Source: Bacteroidales bacterium
GTDB lineage: Bacteria > Bacteroidota > Bacteroidia > Bacteroidales > P3
Direction: 5' to 3'
Assembly: GCA_017454015.1 (NCBI GenBank)
Contig: JAFTDW010000014.1
Span: 1 to 42,793 of the forward strand
DNA: 42,793 nt
A program made the translations under genes and the position numbers. The notes beneath the pieces are model-generated. The model did not search any database. It was not told where the DNA came from and saw only the letters and a list, made by a program, of their open reading frames with translations. Below are positions 26,901 through 39,828 of the stretch, in pieces; the stretch's first letter is position 1, and every line of letters begins with the position of its first letter.

Positions 26901-29390
26901 GACGGTGTCGAATGTGGTGACGGTGTCGGTGCGGTACATGGTGCCGTGCCACAACACACTGTCGCACACTATGCTGTCGATGCGGGTTTCGACACTTCTG
27001 TTGACAGTGAGGTGCAACGTGTCGATTTTCTCACACCCCGCCGCGGTGGTATCGCTGTTGATATATTCGCCAGAAGAATGGTAGATGCTGTCGTTTATCG
27101 ACCAATGGAAGCTGTCGCAAACTGTTGCCGGAGTTGCGATATGAATGCTGTTGTTGATAGTCAGCGACAAGGTGTCGACGGCTTCGCAGTTGTTGTTGGC
27201 TGTGTCAATCCGTACACGCATATACTCGCCCGTGACGGTATATGTAGTGTCGTGCCAATAGAAACTGTCGCAAGCCACCGCTGCGGGGTAACGCATCGGC
27301 TGGCCGTGAACTATCGTAAGGTATAAGCTGTCGCGACCGTTGCAGCCGTCGCCGGTGGTGTAGCTGTATTCGTAGTCGCCCGAGACGCTATAGGTGGTGC
27401 CATGCCACACAAGGCTGTCGCACACGGTCTTGGCGCTATCGGTGTACACGCTGCGGTTAATGGTCAGGACCAGTGTCTCTGTGCTGTCGCAGCCATGCAC
27501 CGTGGTGTCGCTATAGACGTAGGTGCCTGTGGCCGTGTATGTGGAGTCTGTCGACGACCAGTGCATGCTGTCGCAGGCGCTCGCCGTGGCACTGTGGTGC
27601 ACGCTGTTGTACACCGTGAGATTTAACGTGTACAAGTCATGGCACACACCATGCAGGAGGCTGGCATGGTACGTATTGTTTGCAGTGTATGACAGGCTGT
27701 CTACACCCCACCAGAAAGTATCGCACACGGTGGTGTCCAACACACTGTCGATTTTATACTGCACTACCAGGCGCAATGTGTCGACACTCGGGCAACCATA
27801 GTTGTTTGCGTAGGTGTTATAGTATGTTCCCGAGGCATGGTAGGTTTTAACACTGTCATTGTTTACCCACACAAAACTGTCGCAAGCCTGCTGGTTTTGG
27901 CTGTTGTGCGTGCTGTAATGAATAGTGAGGTACAGCGTGTCGATACTGTCGCAGCCGTGCGTTGTGGTGGTACGGTTGTAGTAGATGTCACTTGCCGTAT
28001 AGGTTCTGCCTGTTTTCGACCATGTATAGCTGTTGCAGGCCGTGTCGGTATCAGCACTGTAACGGCTTTGATATATGGTGAGACGCAGGGTGTCAAAAAC
28101 CATGCAGTTGTGGTTTTCTACATCAATGCGAGGGTCGGTGTAGACTCCGCTTGTGGTGTAGGCTGTACCCTGCCATGTGTGGCTGTCGCATGCCTCGACG
28201 GTGTCGACAACCGGCACACCGTGATATACCGTAAGGTTGAGACGCTTGGAGATGTCGCAGTCATAAATATTGCGCGATATTGCATGGAGGTATACACCCG
28301 AAGTGCGATATACGTTGCCATACCACAAGAAACTGTCACAAACAACAACGGGTAGGGTATCGTTAACTTCGCCGTGACGGACTGTGAGGTGCAGCGTCAC
28401 GGTGCTGTCGCAACCGGAGACGTTGGTGATTGTGTGGGTTGCCGTGTTGGTGTTGGCGGTATAGGTAATACCGTCAATCCACACCACACTGTCGCAGACC
28501 ATCCTGGTGTCGGTGCCGGTATTGGAATGACCTATGGTAAGGTTGAGTGTCACAGTGCTGTCGCAACCGGCGGCATTGGTGAGTGTATGGGTGGCGGTGC
28601 TGTTGTTGGCAGTATAGGTGTTACCGTCAATCCACATATAACTGTCGCAGGCGTTCTGCACGTCGGTGCCTGTGCTGGAATAACGGATGGAAAGGTTGAG
28701 AGTTACAAGACTGTCGCAACCTGCGGCATTGGTGCGATGTATGGTATCGGTAGTGTTATTGGTGGTATAGGTTGTGCCGTTGTGCCATGTGTACGAGTCA
28801 CAACTGTCGTGTGTGTCTGTACTACTGGTCGAATGCCTTATAGTAAGCACAAGGGTAACTATGCTGTCGCACTCTGCCACGCTTTGAAGCGTGTCCACGT
28901 ATGTGCCGCTGGCAAGAAGGGTGCCACTCAACCATGGGAGGCTGTCGCAGACATTGCGTGAAACAGTGTTTCTTTGGGTTTGGTTGACCGTCAAATTCCA
29001 AGTAAAGATTATACCGTCATAACCTAATATATCGCTGGTATACACTGTGTCATGATAGATACCCGATGTTGTATATGTGCTGTTGATGAAGTTGAAAGTG
29101 TCACATACAACAGTGTCTTTTGATACAGGAAATAAAACCAACTCGTCACCGGCAGGCTGCACGATCTCACCGATAATGCCGTATTGCCTTGTCGACCCAT
29201 TGGTATTGATTGAGACCATCCAGCCATTGGCACCGTCGCTGATAACTCGGGCCACCGAGCCTTGGCGGTCGTTGTTGTTGGTATGGGCACGACCCGCTCT
29301 TGCGGCAGGCTGCGCCATGACTGTCGAGACAAACGACAGCAACAACAAAAAGACGAAAAAGAATTTACAACTCGTACGGTTTGTATTCAT
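20925..29390 (-). CDS. Giant cysteine-paired repeat surface protein with T9SS type B sorting domain
   Basis: This 2821-residue protein starts at the ATG at 29388-29390, which gives a good signal peptide (MNTNRTSCKFFFVFLLLLSF, cleaved near MAQ). The frame stays open upstream to 29456. About 36 consecutive repeats of about 51 residues follow (DNA about 23580-29110). Their pattern is xCDSxxW, a Y-and-T/N-rich middle, GCDSxxxLxLTVxxS, so each repeat has two cysteines. About eight longer, diverged units come next (about 21700-23580), with ENQLPW and GCDSxxxY motifs. The C-terminal domain (VPSAFTPDEAENNRFRVEG, IYNRLGETVFES, WDGTYKNIKQPQGNYIYIIY) is the gliding-motility-type T9SS type B signal. It is probably an extracellular stalk or adhesin. 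The 24190-25125 repeats are the most alike. The ligand is unknown. Confidence 0.93.
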   Translation of the reverse strand: MNTNRTSCKFFFVFLLLLSFVSTVMAQPAARAGRAHTNNNDRQGSVARVISDGANGWMVSINTNGSTRQYGIIGEIVQPAGDELVLFPVSKDTVVCDTFNFINSTYTTSGIYHDTVYTSDILGYDGIIFTWNLTVNQTQRNTVSRNVCDSLPWLSGTLLASGTYVDTLQSVAECDSIVTLVLTIRHSTSSTDTHDSCDSYTWHNGTTYTTNNTTDTIHRTNAAGCDSLVTLNLSIRYSSTGTDVQNACDSYMWIDGNTYTANNSTATHTLTNAAGCDSTVTLNLTIGHSNTGTDTRMVCDSVVWIDGITYTANTNTATHTITNVSGCDSTVTLHLTVRHGEVNDTLPVVVCDSFLWYGNVYRTSGVYLHAISRNIYDCDISKRLNLTVYHGVPVVDTVEACDSHTWQGTAYTTSGVYTDPRIDVENHNCMVFDTLRLTIYQSRYSADTDTACNSYTWSKTGRTYTASDIYYNRTTTTHGCDSIDTLYLTIHYSTHNSQNQQACDSFVWVNNDSVKTYHASGTYYNTYANNYGCPSVDTLRLVVQYKIDSVLDTTVCDTFWWGVDSLSYTANNTYHASLLHGVCHDLYTLNLTVYNSVHHSATASACDSMHWSSTDSTYTATGTYVYSDTTVHGCDSTETLVLTINRSVYTDSAKTVCDSLVWHGTTYSVSGDYEYSYTTGDGCNGRDSLYLTIVHGQPMRYPAAVACDSFYWHDTTYTVTGEYMRVRIDTANNNCEAVDTLSLTINNSIHIATPATVCDSFHWSINDSIYHSSGEYINSDTTAAGCEKIDTLHLTVNRSVETRIDSIVCDSVLWHGTMYRTDTVTTFDTVTANGCDSLVTLNLTVVREAPNCDTVEGCEQYVWRGNTYTTAGVYTDTRLDTVHNLCPLVDTLVLDTIYASHHSYSYTVECDSFYWRLSDSTYREDGLYVSVYLDDNGCESRDSINLVIRHSVPVSIDSVVCDSIWWHDQRHDTTGVYTYYYRAPNSCYTTDTLRLTVYNSSYRNDTIPACDHYVWNDSTYTQSGIYIYDTLSEHGCIIADTLHLVITNYVRDTEVFNVCDSLLWHGTWYAYETDTATFDTISSVSGCDSIITLNLTLRHSTVAIDSFSVCDSLRWTSGNDSMYYASNNTDTVHFTNAVGCDSIVTLNLTIFPKYDTVYDTFACDTFVWRVRDSVYTFTASDTHYHHFTSVDGCNAVDTLLLTVYHNTSAGFADTACDNYEWINNDSTNNYNVSGTYYNSYNTADGCPSVDTLYLTVNYSTEYTDTNIVCDSLQWIDDEVYYTTDTTGAITYTISNAVGCDSVVVLNLTVHYSVETPDTRIVCDSLQWDNGDWYYDNSYGDTIRYFTSEGCDSVIILDLTVNYSNTGIDSIMACDSMMWIDSVMYTASNDTATYTIPNVANCDSVVTLNLTVHYSNTAVDSFDVCDSLRWYNNILYDTANTTDTIHRVNAGGCDSLVTLNLTVRYSTSHIDTFDVCDSLRWSANNNLYTASNYEDAARLTNAVGCDSLVSLILTVRYSSDSTFTYNVCDSLRWSDGNDSLYLATNNTDTVHRINAVGCDSLLSLNLTVRYSTTAIDSFNVCDSLRWTSGNDSLYTEANNSDTVHRVNAVGCDSLVTLNLTVRYSSDSIFVYDVCDSLRWSDGNDSLYLASNTTDTLHMANAAGCDSLLSLNLTVRYSNTAVDILDVCDSLRWHNGSLYDTANTTDTIHRINAAGCDSLVTLNLTVRYSTTGIDSLSVCDSLHWYNDSTYYQTNDWFAANEHPTTDIVHLVNAVGCDSTAYLCLYQVRHSSYGGDTAIVCDSIIWYDSIYGNENGADHEPVVHYSPAPVHIFYDGNIENCDSILTLDLTVNYRSTGDTVAEVCDSLLWYGSWYGKENGIDHSSVVYTPQHIFDSANVYGCDSILTLTLTVNYRNSGHSTLTACDSLVWNGTWYKRSYEDIRLLDSSNVHGCDSTDYLHLTIKYSTDSNYYDTIVENQFLPDGYSFVTRDTTVVFYDYVAKSIITIGNAVGCDSNIHYHLFVYWNVYDTLYADTCENYLPLTWGNRTFENSTTDDVRQSDVLRAARPGNREVDSIVVMNLHIHRNTSSTVSDTILENQLPWTFNGVTYDTNSFGGIMASNMLTDSTVLIANANGCDSNITYNLYVRWNVRHTIDSQLCEYDLPIVWRGRQLTTDITVCDTVKGGGQYGVDSITIFNLITLHSSESVIRDTIVENQLPWSITVNGETYTYGDTVTNREFMIPNGDICDSMIIYSLYVRRNIFDTADTNICGPMTWNGHRIIEDATVTHLFPGGGQHGEDSTLTITFHMHSHSPYTYHRDTIFEYQLPWTAINGSICQSDTNILVTDLHNQWGCDSLVVYSLIVVRNYDTTLTMTVCSNSLPIMWESLYFEQAGTRYYTYRTADGRDSIVAYRLIVVDTVDVIEEIHACDRYVWRDGQTYTLSTMLPTVTLEGRNGCDSVVHLHLTLGRANRRSESRTSCEPLYWGGRTFEESVDEVSDTLTNITGCDSIVTLHFVRFYPDSTILVDSICSGSDYNYRGQILTRGGTYTDVFTNVDGCDSVVRLDLLELQPPDIRISYTKDCYNSQYRLRLSIDEGMYFVWGSGPVDTLIEGHEHDTAIWVQPSEATVYSVYADYHETPLCPNSAQVTLIPLPRVVANMEYTPSFLTYENMTITAIDRSIGTSDRYWYINNEFMGGDVRIEYPTPLESDSVTILLKVVSDRCRDSARAVVPLYRSTVYVPSAFTPDEAENNRFRVEGEGFVGYHIYIYNRLGETVFESEDINEAWDGTYKNIKQPQGNYIYIIYYNDITVSEEKQLSKRGTVLLIR
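24190..25125 (-). repeat. Block of closely similar 159-bp coding repeats with two-unit periodicity
   Basis: Six successive units start VCDSLRW and share TNNTDTVHRxNAxGCDSLxxLNLTVRYS-like sequence. At the DNA level, 49 bases at 24451-24499 recur exactly at 24769-24817. This is 318 bases away, or two units, so alternate units are more alike than neighbours. Confidence 0.85.
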
Positions 29391-29522
29391 ATATTGCCTG
29401 TTTTTCTGTATACTACACATCAAATCCAACATACCACATAGCATATTGACAAACATCTAATCCACACTCTATCAGACAGAAATAGATGTTCTCAACAATT
29501 TATGGGTAATGTCTTTATTATG

Positions 29523-29530
29523 CAAATATA
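29523..29530 (-). promoter_or_regulatory. Candidate Bacteroidota -7 box (TATATTTG) for the giant repeat gene
   Basis: The minus strand reads TATATTTG, an exact TAnnTTTG match in AT-rich sequence, 133 bases before the ATG. It would start transcription after the terminator at 29719-29752, making the giant gene a separate unit. A -33 TTTG at the usual spacing is not clear. Confidence 0.45.
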
Positions 29531-29718
29531 CCATTTTTTTATCAATGTATATTAAAAAAAGCATAAAATCGCCTTTTTCTATAAGACGCATAACCCACAA
29601 TTTTGTAACAGACTGGCTCTAATTTTAATTATTTTTAATACTCATAAGACGCCGTTGCCGAGGTTTGACGCCAGCCTTTCGAGATTCTGAAGCTGAATAC
29701 CCACGACGTGGTTAACAC

Positions 29719-29752
29719 AAAAAAAGTCCCCGCCTTGGAGGTGGAGACTTTC
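29719..29752 (-). terminator. Intrinsic terminator of the rpoBC-DUF3467 transcript
   Basis: The minus strand reads AAAGTCTCCACC, a short loop, GGCGGGGACTTT, then a T run. The 12-bp stem has one G-U pair and one mismatch. It lies 27 bases past the stop codon at 29779. Confidence 0.85.
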
Positions 29753-29778
29753 TTGTTGCAATGACAGCTCGATGAGCT

Positions 29779-30105
29779 TTAAGCGTTGCCCATGGGGGTC
29801 AAGGGATAGTCGATAGTGTCGCCGTTGCGATTTACACCGGCCACGGGGTCGGTTATCTCGCCAAAGTTGCCTTCGTATCGCAAGATATTGTCTTCTATGG
29901 CATGGAAGAGGCGCTTGAGGTGTGCCGGAGCCATGACTATGCGCTGACGCACTATGGCTTTGTTGACACCGGGAAGCATCTGGGCAAAGTCGAGGGTGAA
30001 CTCGGTCGGCGAATGCGAGATTATTGCCAAGTTGCTATATGTGCCAGTTGCCACATCCGAAGAAATATCGATATCGAGTTGCTGTTGTTTTTTATCCATA
30101 TTCAT
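29779..30105 (-). CDS. DUF3467 domain protein
   Basis: This 108-residue protein has the blocks GTYSNLAIISHSPTEFTLDF, AQMLPGVNKAIVRQRIVMAP and HLKRLFHAIEDNILRYEGNF, which fit the DUF3467 family, a small conserved protein of unknown function. It lies 23 bases after rpoC and is the last gene before the terminator, so it should be co-transcribed with rpoBC. I recall DUF3467 genes next to rpoC in other Bacteroidota, which would suggest a link with transcription or translation, but nothing in the sequence proves it. A second ATG two codons in (30097-30099) is an equally possible start. Confidence 0.88.
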   Translation of the reverse strand: MNMDKKQQQLDIDISSDVATGTYSNLAIISHSPTEFTLDFAQMLPGVNKAIVRQRIVMAPAHLKRLFHAIEDNILRYEGNFGEITDPVAGVNRNGDTIDYPLTPMGNA

Positions 30106-30128
30106 TTATCTCTTAAAGACTTACAAAC

Positions 30129-34634
<4,506 letters not shown>

Positions 34635-34639
34635 AATTC

Positions 34640-34690
34640 TTTTTAGTTCTAAGTTCTATGTTTTAAGTTCTTAGTGCTACATCTATTCAC
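34640..34690 (+). repeat. Low-complexity intergenic repeat between rpoC and rpoB
   Basis: The words TTTTTAGTTCTAAGTTCTAT, GTTTTAAGTTCTTAGTGCTA and CACTAATCAC resemble the repeat at 7141-7217 (TAAGTTATGTGTTTTAAGT). Together they form a second dispersed word family distinct from the telomere-like one. Confidence 0.6.
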
Positions 34691-34697
34691 TAATCAC

Positions 34698-37600
34698 TTA
34701 ATTGAAGGTTACCTCAAGGCCGAGGCCTCGGAGCTCGTGAACCAACACGTTGAACGACTCGGGGGTGCCTGCGGGCGGCATGTTGTCGCCCTTGACAATA
34801 GCCTCGTAGGTCTTGGCACGTCCCACCACGTCGTCGCTCTTGACAGTGAGGACCTCTTGCAGCACATTGGCGGCGCCGAAAGCCTCAAGAGCCCACACCT
34901 CCATCTCTCCGAAACGCTGGCCGCCGAAGTTGGCTTTACCGCCAAGGGGCTGCTGGGTGATGAGAGAGTAGGGACCTATGGAACGGGCGTGCATCTTGTC
35001 GTCGATCATGTGATGCAACTTGAGCATGTAGATATAACCAACCGTTGCGGGCTGGTCGAAACGCTCACCCGTCTCGCCGTCGTAGAGGTAGGTGCGACCA
35101 TTCTCGGGCAGGCCGGCCTCACGCATATACTCGTTGATCTGTTCGAGAGTGGCACCGTCGAAAATGGGGGTCTGGAAACGTTTGCCGAGTTTCTTTCCCG
35201 CCCAGCCGAGCACTGTCTCGTAAATCTGGCCGAGGTTCATACGCGAAGGCACACCCAGAGGGTTGAGCACTATGTCGACAGGGGTGCCGTCGGCGAGGAA
35301 TGGCATATCCTCGCTGCGGACTATCTTGGAGACGATACCCTTGTTACCATGTCGACCGGCCATCTTGTCGCCGACGTGCAGTTTGCGCTTCATTGCGACA
35401 TAGACCTTGGCCATCTGGACAATGCCACTCGGCAGGTCGTCGCCAACGGTGAGGGCGAACTTGTTGCGGGTGAAACGACCCGCGAGCTCGCGATACTTAA
35501 TATTATAGTTGTTGACAACCTCCTTGATAAGGTTGTTAGTCTCTTTGTCGGAGGTCCACTTGTTGGGATTGACCTCGGTGTAGTCAATCTGCTTGAGGGC
35601 CTTGGAGGTGAACTTAACCTTCTTGGGTATGAGCTCCTCTTTGTGCTGTGTATACACACCGTTGGACACTTTGCCGGCAAGTATGACGAGGAGGCGGTCG
35701 ACAAGCTTGTCTTTGAGCTCCTCGGTCTCGAACTTGAACTCCTCTTCGGGCTTGGCAAGCAACTCTTTCTCACGGGCGCGAGCCTTGCGGTCGCGTATGA
35801 TGCGTGCAAAGAGTTTCTTGTCGATTACCACGCCGTGCACTGCCGGAGGCACCTTGAGCGATGCATCCTTCACATCGCCTGCCTTGTCGCCGAAGATGGC
35901 GCGGAGCAGCTTCTCCTCGGGAGTGGGATCGGACTCGCCTTTGGGGGTGATCTTGCCTATGAGTATGTCGCCTTCCTTAACCTCGGCACCGATACGGATG
36001 ATACCGTTCTCGTCGAGATCCTTGGTGGCGTCGCCGCTCACGTTGGGTATGTCGCGGGTAAGCTCCTCGTTGCCGCGCTTGGTCTCGCGCACTTCGAGAG
36101 TGTACTCCTCAACATGGACAGAGGTGAAGATATCCTCGCGCACCACACGCTCGGAGATAACCACGGCGTCCTCAAAGTTGTAACCCTTCCACGGCATGAA
36201 CGCAACCATCATGTTGCGGCCAAGGGCAAGCTCGCCGGCCTGTGTGGCGTAGCCTTCGCAAAGCACCTGGCCTTTGCGCACCTTGTCGCCCTTGCGCACT
36301 ATGGGACGCAGGTTGATGGAGGTGCTGTGGTTGGTGCGCTGGTATTTGGTGAGATGATATTCTTTGACATCGTCCTCGAAACTGACGAGACGTTCCTTCT
36401 CGCTGCGAGGATGGCGGATAACTATCTTGGTAGAATCGACATACTCCACCACGCCGTCGCCGTCGGCATTGAGAAGCACGCGGCTGTCTTCGGCCACCGA
36501 CTTCTCTATACCGGTGCCCACAATGGGTATCTCGGGATTGATGAGAGGCACAGCTTGGCGCATCATGTTGGAACCCATGAGCGCGCGGTTGGCATCGTCG
36601 TGTTCGAGGAACGGGATGAGCGAAGCAGCAATAGAGGCTATCTGGTTGGAGCCCATGTCGATGAGGTCGAGCTCTTCGGGGGTGACTATGGGGAAGTCGG
36701 CCTGCCGACGAGCCTTGACGCGCTGGTCGAGGATGTTGCCGTCCTCGTCCTGCTTGGTGGTGGCCTGCGCCACCGTCTTGTTCTCTTCAAGCTCGGCGGA
36801 GAGATACACCGGGTCTTCGTTGATCTGCACCTGGCCGTTCACAACACGGCGGTAGGGGGTCTCAATGAAGCCCAGGCTGTTAATCTTGGCATAGACGCAG
36901 AGCGAGGAGATAAGACCGATGTTAGGACCTTCAGGGGTCTCGATGGTACAGAGGCGCCCATAGTGGGTATAGTGCACGTCGCGCACCTCAAAACCGGCAC
37001 GATCACGCGACAGACCGCCAGGACCGAGAGCGGAGATACGGCGCTTGTGCGTCAACTCGGCCAGTGGGTTGGTCTGATCCATGAACTGCGACAGCTGGTT
37101 GGTGCCGAAGAACGAGTTGATGACAGAGCTGAGCGTCTTGGAATTGATAAGGTCGGTGGGGCTGAATGCCTCGGTGTCGCGCACGTTCATTCTTTCGCGT
37201 ATAGCGCGTGTCATGCGCGCGAGACCCACGCCGAACTGTGAGGCGAGCTGTTCGCCGACGGTACGTATACGACGGTTGGAGAGGTGGTCGATATCGTCAA
37301 CATCGGCTTTCTGGTTGATAAGCTCAATGAGATATTTAATAATAGAGGTGATGTCCTCTTTGGTCAGCACGCGCACATCGTCGGGCACGCTGAGGTTGAG
37401 CTTGGTATTGATACGGAAACGACCCACGTCGCCAAGGTCGTAGCGTTTGTCGGAGAAGAAGAGCTTCTCGATAATGCCGCGAGCCGTCTCCTCGTCGGGT
37501 GGCTCTGCATTGCGAAGCTGGCGGTAGATATACTCGGCAGCCTCTTTGGCATTGTTGGCTGTGTCCTTCTTGAGAGTGTTGTATATTACGGAGTAGTCGA

Positions 37601-38576
37601 GGCCATCCTGCTCCTCGGCTTTGACGAGTATGCTCTTAACGTCGAGTTCGAGTATCTCGTTGATATGCTCCTCGGTGAGTTCCACGTCGCGCTCTATAAT
37701 GGTGCTGGTACGGGGCACGGAGACCACCTCGCCGGTATCCTCGTCCACAAAGTCCTCGACCCAGCTCTGCACCACACGTGCGGCAAGGCGGCGGCCAACG
37801 ACGCGCTTGAGGTTGGCGCGGCTCACCTTCACCTCCTCGGCGAGAGCAAAGATGTCGAGAATGTCCTTGTCGGACTCAAAGCCTATGACGCGCAAGAGAG
37901 TGGTGATGGGCAGTTTCTTCTTGCGGTCGATGTAGGCATACATCACATTGTTGATGTCGGTGGTGAACTCCATCCACGAACCTTTGAACGGTATGATACG
38001 AGCCGAATAGAGCTGCGTGCCATTGGAGTGGAACTGGGTGCCGAAAAACACACCCGGGGAGCGGTGCAGCTGAGACACCACCACACGTTCGGCTCCGTTG
38101 ATGACAAACGTCGCTTTGGGCGTCATGTATGGAATCATGCCGAGGTACACCGACTGCTCTTGAGCTTGGAAATCGACATTCTCGGTATCGTTGCACGAGA
38201 GCCTGAGCTTAGCCTTGAGGGGCACGCTGTAGGTCAAACCGCGCTCAATACACTCCTGGATGGTGTAGCGCGGAGGGTCGATGTAATAGTCCAAGAACTC
38301 GAGAGTGAAATTGCCCCGCGCATCAGAGATGGGGAAATTCTCCTTGAAGACCTTGAAGAGGCCTTCGTCGAGCCTGTTGTCGGGATTGGTCTCGATCTGG
38401 AAGAAATCTTGGAACGACTTCAGCTGTATATCCAGAAAATCGGGATAAGGATATTTGCGAACTGATGCAAAATTAACGACGTTGGAATTCTTTTGTGTCA
38501 AGGGACTTAGGTTTTTTCGGATGAAAGGGTAATGTTGAATTGTTTTCTTGTCTATTCGTTGAATTGTTCCTGTCAA
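34698..38576 (-). CDS. rpoB: DNA-directed RNA polymerase subunit beta
   Basis: This 1292-residue subunit has intact family blocks: [20 protein letters not shown] at the N-terminus, [12 protein letters not shown], the rifampicin-binding region [20 protein letters not shown] then [13 protein letters not shown] (about 487-520), [30 protein letters not shown], and near the C-terminus the [20 protein letters not shown] and [15 protein letters not shown] blocks. The rifampicin-site residues look wild type. No ATG starts the frame; the first option is TTG at 38574-38576. A TTG at 38499-38501 would give a start ([13 protein letters not shown]) closer to what I expect for the phylum. The stretch before it is probably untranslated. 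It lies downstream of rplL across a hairpin. Confidence 0.98.
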   Translation of the reverse strand: MTGTIQRIDKKTIQHYPFIRKNLSPLTQKNSNVVNFASVRKYPYPDFLDIQLKSFQDFFQIETNPDNRLDEGLFKVFKENFPISDARGNFTLEFLDYYIDPPRYTIQECIERGLTYSVPLKAKLRLSCNDTENVDFQAQEQSVYLGMIPYMTPKATFVINGAERVVVSQLHRSPGVFFGTQFHSNGTQLYSARIIPFKGSWMEFTTDINNVMYAYIDRKKKLPITTLLRVIGFESDKDILDIFALAEEVKVSRANLKRVVGRRLAARVVQSWVEDFVDEDTGEVVSVPRTSTIIERDVELTEEHINEILELDVKSILVKAEEQDGLDYSVIYNTLKKDTANNAKEAAEYIYRQLRNAEPPDEETARGIIEKLFFSDKRYDLGDVGRFRINTKLNLSVPDDVRVLTKEDITSIIKYLIELINQKADVDDIDHLSNRRIRTVGEQLASQFGVGLARMTRAIRERMNVRDTEAFSPTDLINSKTLSSVINSFFGTNQLSQFMDQTNPLAELTHKRRISALGPGGLSRDRAGFEVRDVHYTHYGRLCTIETPEGPNIGLISSLCVYAKINSLGFIETPYRRVVNGQVQINEDPVYLSAELEENKTVAQATTKQDEDGNILDQRVKARRQADFPIVTPEELDLIDMGSNQIASIAASLIPFLEHDDANRALMGSNMMRQAVPLINPEIPIVGTGIEKSVAEDSRVLLNADGDGVVEYVDSTKIVIRHPRSEKERLVSFEDDVKEYHLTKYQRTNHSTSINLRPIVRKGDKVRKGQVLCEGYATQAGELALGRNMMVAFMPWKGYNFEDAVVISERVVREDIFTSVHVEEYTLEVRETKRGNEELTRDIPNVSGDATKDLDENGIIRIGAEVKEGDILIGKITPKGESDPTPEEKLLRAIFGDKAGDVKDASLKVPPAVHGVVIDKKLFARIIRDRKARAREKELLAKPEEEFKFETEELKDKLVDRLLVILAGKVSNGVYTQHKEELIPKKVKFTSKALKQIDYTEVNPNKWTSDKETNNLIKEVVNNYNIKYRELAGRFTRNKFALTVGDDLPSGIVQMAKVYVAMKRKLHVGDKMAGRHGNKGIVSKIVRSEDMPFLADGTPVDIVLNPLGVPSRMNLGQIYETVLGWAGKKLGKRFQTPIFDGATLEQINEYMREAGLPENGRTYLYDGETGERFDQPATVGYIYMLKLHHMIDDKMHARSIGPYSLITQQPLGGKANFGGQRFGEMEVWALEAFGAANVLQEVLTVKSDDVVGRAKTYEAIVKGDNMPPAGTPESFNVLVHELRGLGLEVTFN

Positions 38577-38704
38577 ACACTCTGGCTGTCCATGAGCACT
38601 GTTTTGTCAAGTCATTTCAAGCATACAACAGCCAAACAATTGCAACTTCGCCTATATAATACTATATTTGCGCCTGTGCGCTCGCACGCAACTACATAGT
38701 TATA

Positions 38705-38745
38705 AGGAATAGGCTCTCCGGCGGTAAGCCGGAGGCCCTATTCCT
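38705..38745 (-). promoter_or_regulatory. Long hairpin between rplL and rpoB (attenuator or processing site)
   Basis: An 18-pair stem (AGGAATAGG at 38705-38713 pairs with 38737-38745; the inner arms form CTCCGGC/GCCGGAG) has one mismatch and a GGTAA loop. There is no T run on the minus strand. In other bacteria an attenuator and RNase III site separate rplL from rpoB. A similar job here is inferred. Confidence 0.6.
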
Positions 38746-38774
38746 CATAGGCGGATGATGGCGAGAGGGTGAAG

Positions 38775-39158
38775 TTACTTCACCTCGACCTCGGCACCAG
38801 CCTCTTCAAGAACCTTCTTGAGGGCTTCAGCCTCGTCCTTGGAGACACCCTCCTTAACGGGCTTGGGAGCATTGTCGACGAGCTCTTTGGACTCTTTGAG
38901 ACCCAGAGAAGCCTGCTCCTTGACGGCCTTGACGACGCCAAGTTTCTTGGTTGCATCGGGCACACCCTTGAGGATGACGTCGAAAGAGGTCTTCTCTTCG
39001 GCGGCGGGGGCTGCACCACCGGCGGCGGGGGCTGCTACGGCCACTGCAGCGGCGGCGGGCTCTATACCGTACTGCTCTTTGAGCACGTCGGCAAGTTCTT
39101 TAACTTCCTTTACGGTGAGGTTTACTAACTCTTCAGCAATAGCTTTGATATCTGCCAT
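38775..39158 (-). CDS. rplL: 50S ribosomal protein L7/L12
   Basis: This 127-residue acidic stalk protein has a dimerising N-terminal domain ([20 protein letters not shown]), an Ala-rich hinge (about residues 34-52, [17 protein letters not shown]) and a factor-binding C-terminal domain ([54 protein letters not shown]). Length and composition are normal. It binds L10 and recruits translation GTPases. It lies 107 bases after rplJ and is followed by the hairpin before rpoB. Confidence 0.99.
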   Translation of the reverse strand: MADIKAIAEELVNLTVKEVKELADVLKEQYGIEPAAAAVAVAAPAAGGAAPAAEEKTSFDVILKGVPDATKKLGVVKAVKEQASLGLKESKELVDNAPKPVKEGVSKDEAEALKKVLEEAGAEVEVK

Positions 39159-39265
39159 GACTTTTAAGATTTTAAATTGTTTTTGTTTTCTTTTTTTTAT
39201 TCAATTGTTTTTTGTGGTCCCTTGGCGAGACCGGTGGCCACAGAGTGGTGGCCGCACGCTTTTTA

Positions 39266-39796
39266 TTAGGCTTGCCTCTCTTCGAGAGTCTTGAGCACGC
39301 CACAAATAGTGCCGCCTGCCGATTGCAGACCGGACAGCACGTTTTTCATAGGAGCCTGGAGCATGGCAACCACATCGGCCACCAACTCGTTCTTGCTCTT
39401 AATGTTGACAAGAGCTTCAAGATGCTCTTCGCCCACATAGAAGCACTCCTCGACGTATGCGCCTTTCAGCACCGGTTTCTGGAGGTTCTTGTCGGTAGCG
39501 CGGAACTCCTTGATAAGCTTGGCCGGCGCGTTGTTTACACTCGACAGCATTATACAGCTCTCACCCTTTATCACGGGGAAGAGTTCGCTGTAGTCTATGC
39601 CTGTCTTTTCGAGAGCCTTGATCAGAAGCGTGTTTTTCACAACTTCCAGCTTCACCTCTTTGCGGAAGGCTGCTCTGCGCAACTTACTTGTCTGGACGGA
39701 ATCCAGTCCGCCAATATCGGCGATGTAGAGATGCGGGCAGGACTTGACCTCTTCGCACAACGAGTCGATCAGCTGGTCTTTCTGTTCTTTTCTCAT
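39266..39796 (-). CDS. rplJ: 50S ribosomal protein L10
   Basis: This 176-residue protein forms the base of the ribosomal stalk and binds 23S rRNA, with L7/L12 dimers on its C-terminal helix. It has an N-terminal RKEQKDQLIDSLCEEV, the KLRRAAFRKEVKLEVVKNTL block and a C-terminal helix with LEALVNIKSKNELVADVVAM and KNVLSGLQSAGGTICGVLKT. Length is as expected. In many bacteria L10-L12 represses its own mRNA leader; I cannot identify that structure in the 32-base gap after rplA. Confidence 0.98.
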   Translation of the reverse strand: MRKEQKDQLIDSLCEEVKSCPHLYIADIGGLDSVQTSKLRRAAFRKEVKLEVVKNTLLIKALEKTGIDYSELFPVIKGESCIMLSSVNNAPAKLIKEFRATDKNLQKPVLKGAYVEECFYVGEEHLEALVNIKSKNELVADVVAMLQAPMKNVLSGLQSAGGTICGVLKTLEERQA

Positions 39797-39828
39797 AGTA
39801 AATAGCTAATTTTTGACTTTGCGAAACA

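Larger units (their letters stand above)
29391..29778. other. AT-rich intergenic region between the DUF3467 gene and the giant repeat gene
   Basis: These 388 bases hold no convincing gene. The right end has the terminator of the rpoC/DUF3467 transcript (29719-29752). The left half is very AT-rich and holds the candidate -7 box at 29523-29530. An open frame upstream of the giant gene's ATG (29391-29456) lacks coding character. Confidence 0.7.

Noticed and set aside
23580-29110. Regular repeats of about 155 bp that might suggest a CRISPR or satellite array
   Set aside because: The repeats are in one continuous reading frame and encode cysteine-paired protein units; there are no unique spacers.
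29391-29456. N-terminal extension of the giant repeat protein
   Set aside because: The first ATG-led signal peptide begins at 29390; the upstream residues would bury it and lie in AT-rich promoter-like sequence.
34674-37241. 855-codon open frame on the plus strand
   Set aside because: It is antisense to rpoB, has no recognisable motif, and arises from rpoB codon bias.
38663-38670. TATATTTG -7-like box on the plus strand
   Set aside because: No plus-strand gene follows it; it probably reflects the AT-rich rplL-rpoB spacer.
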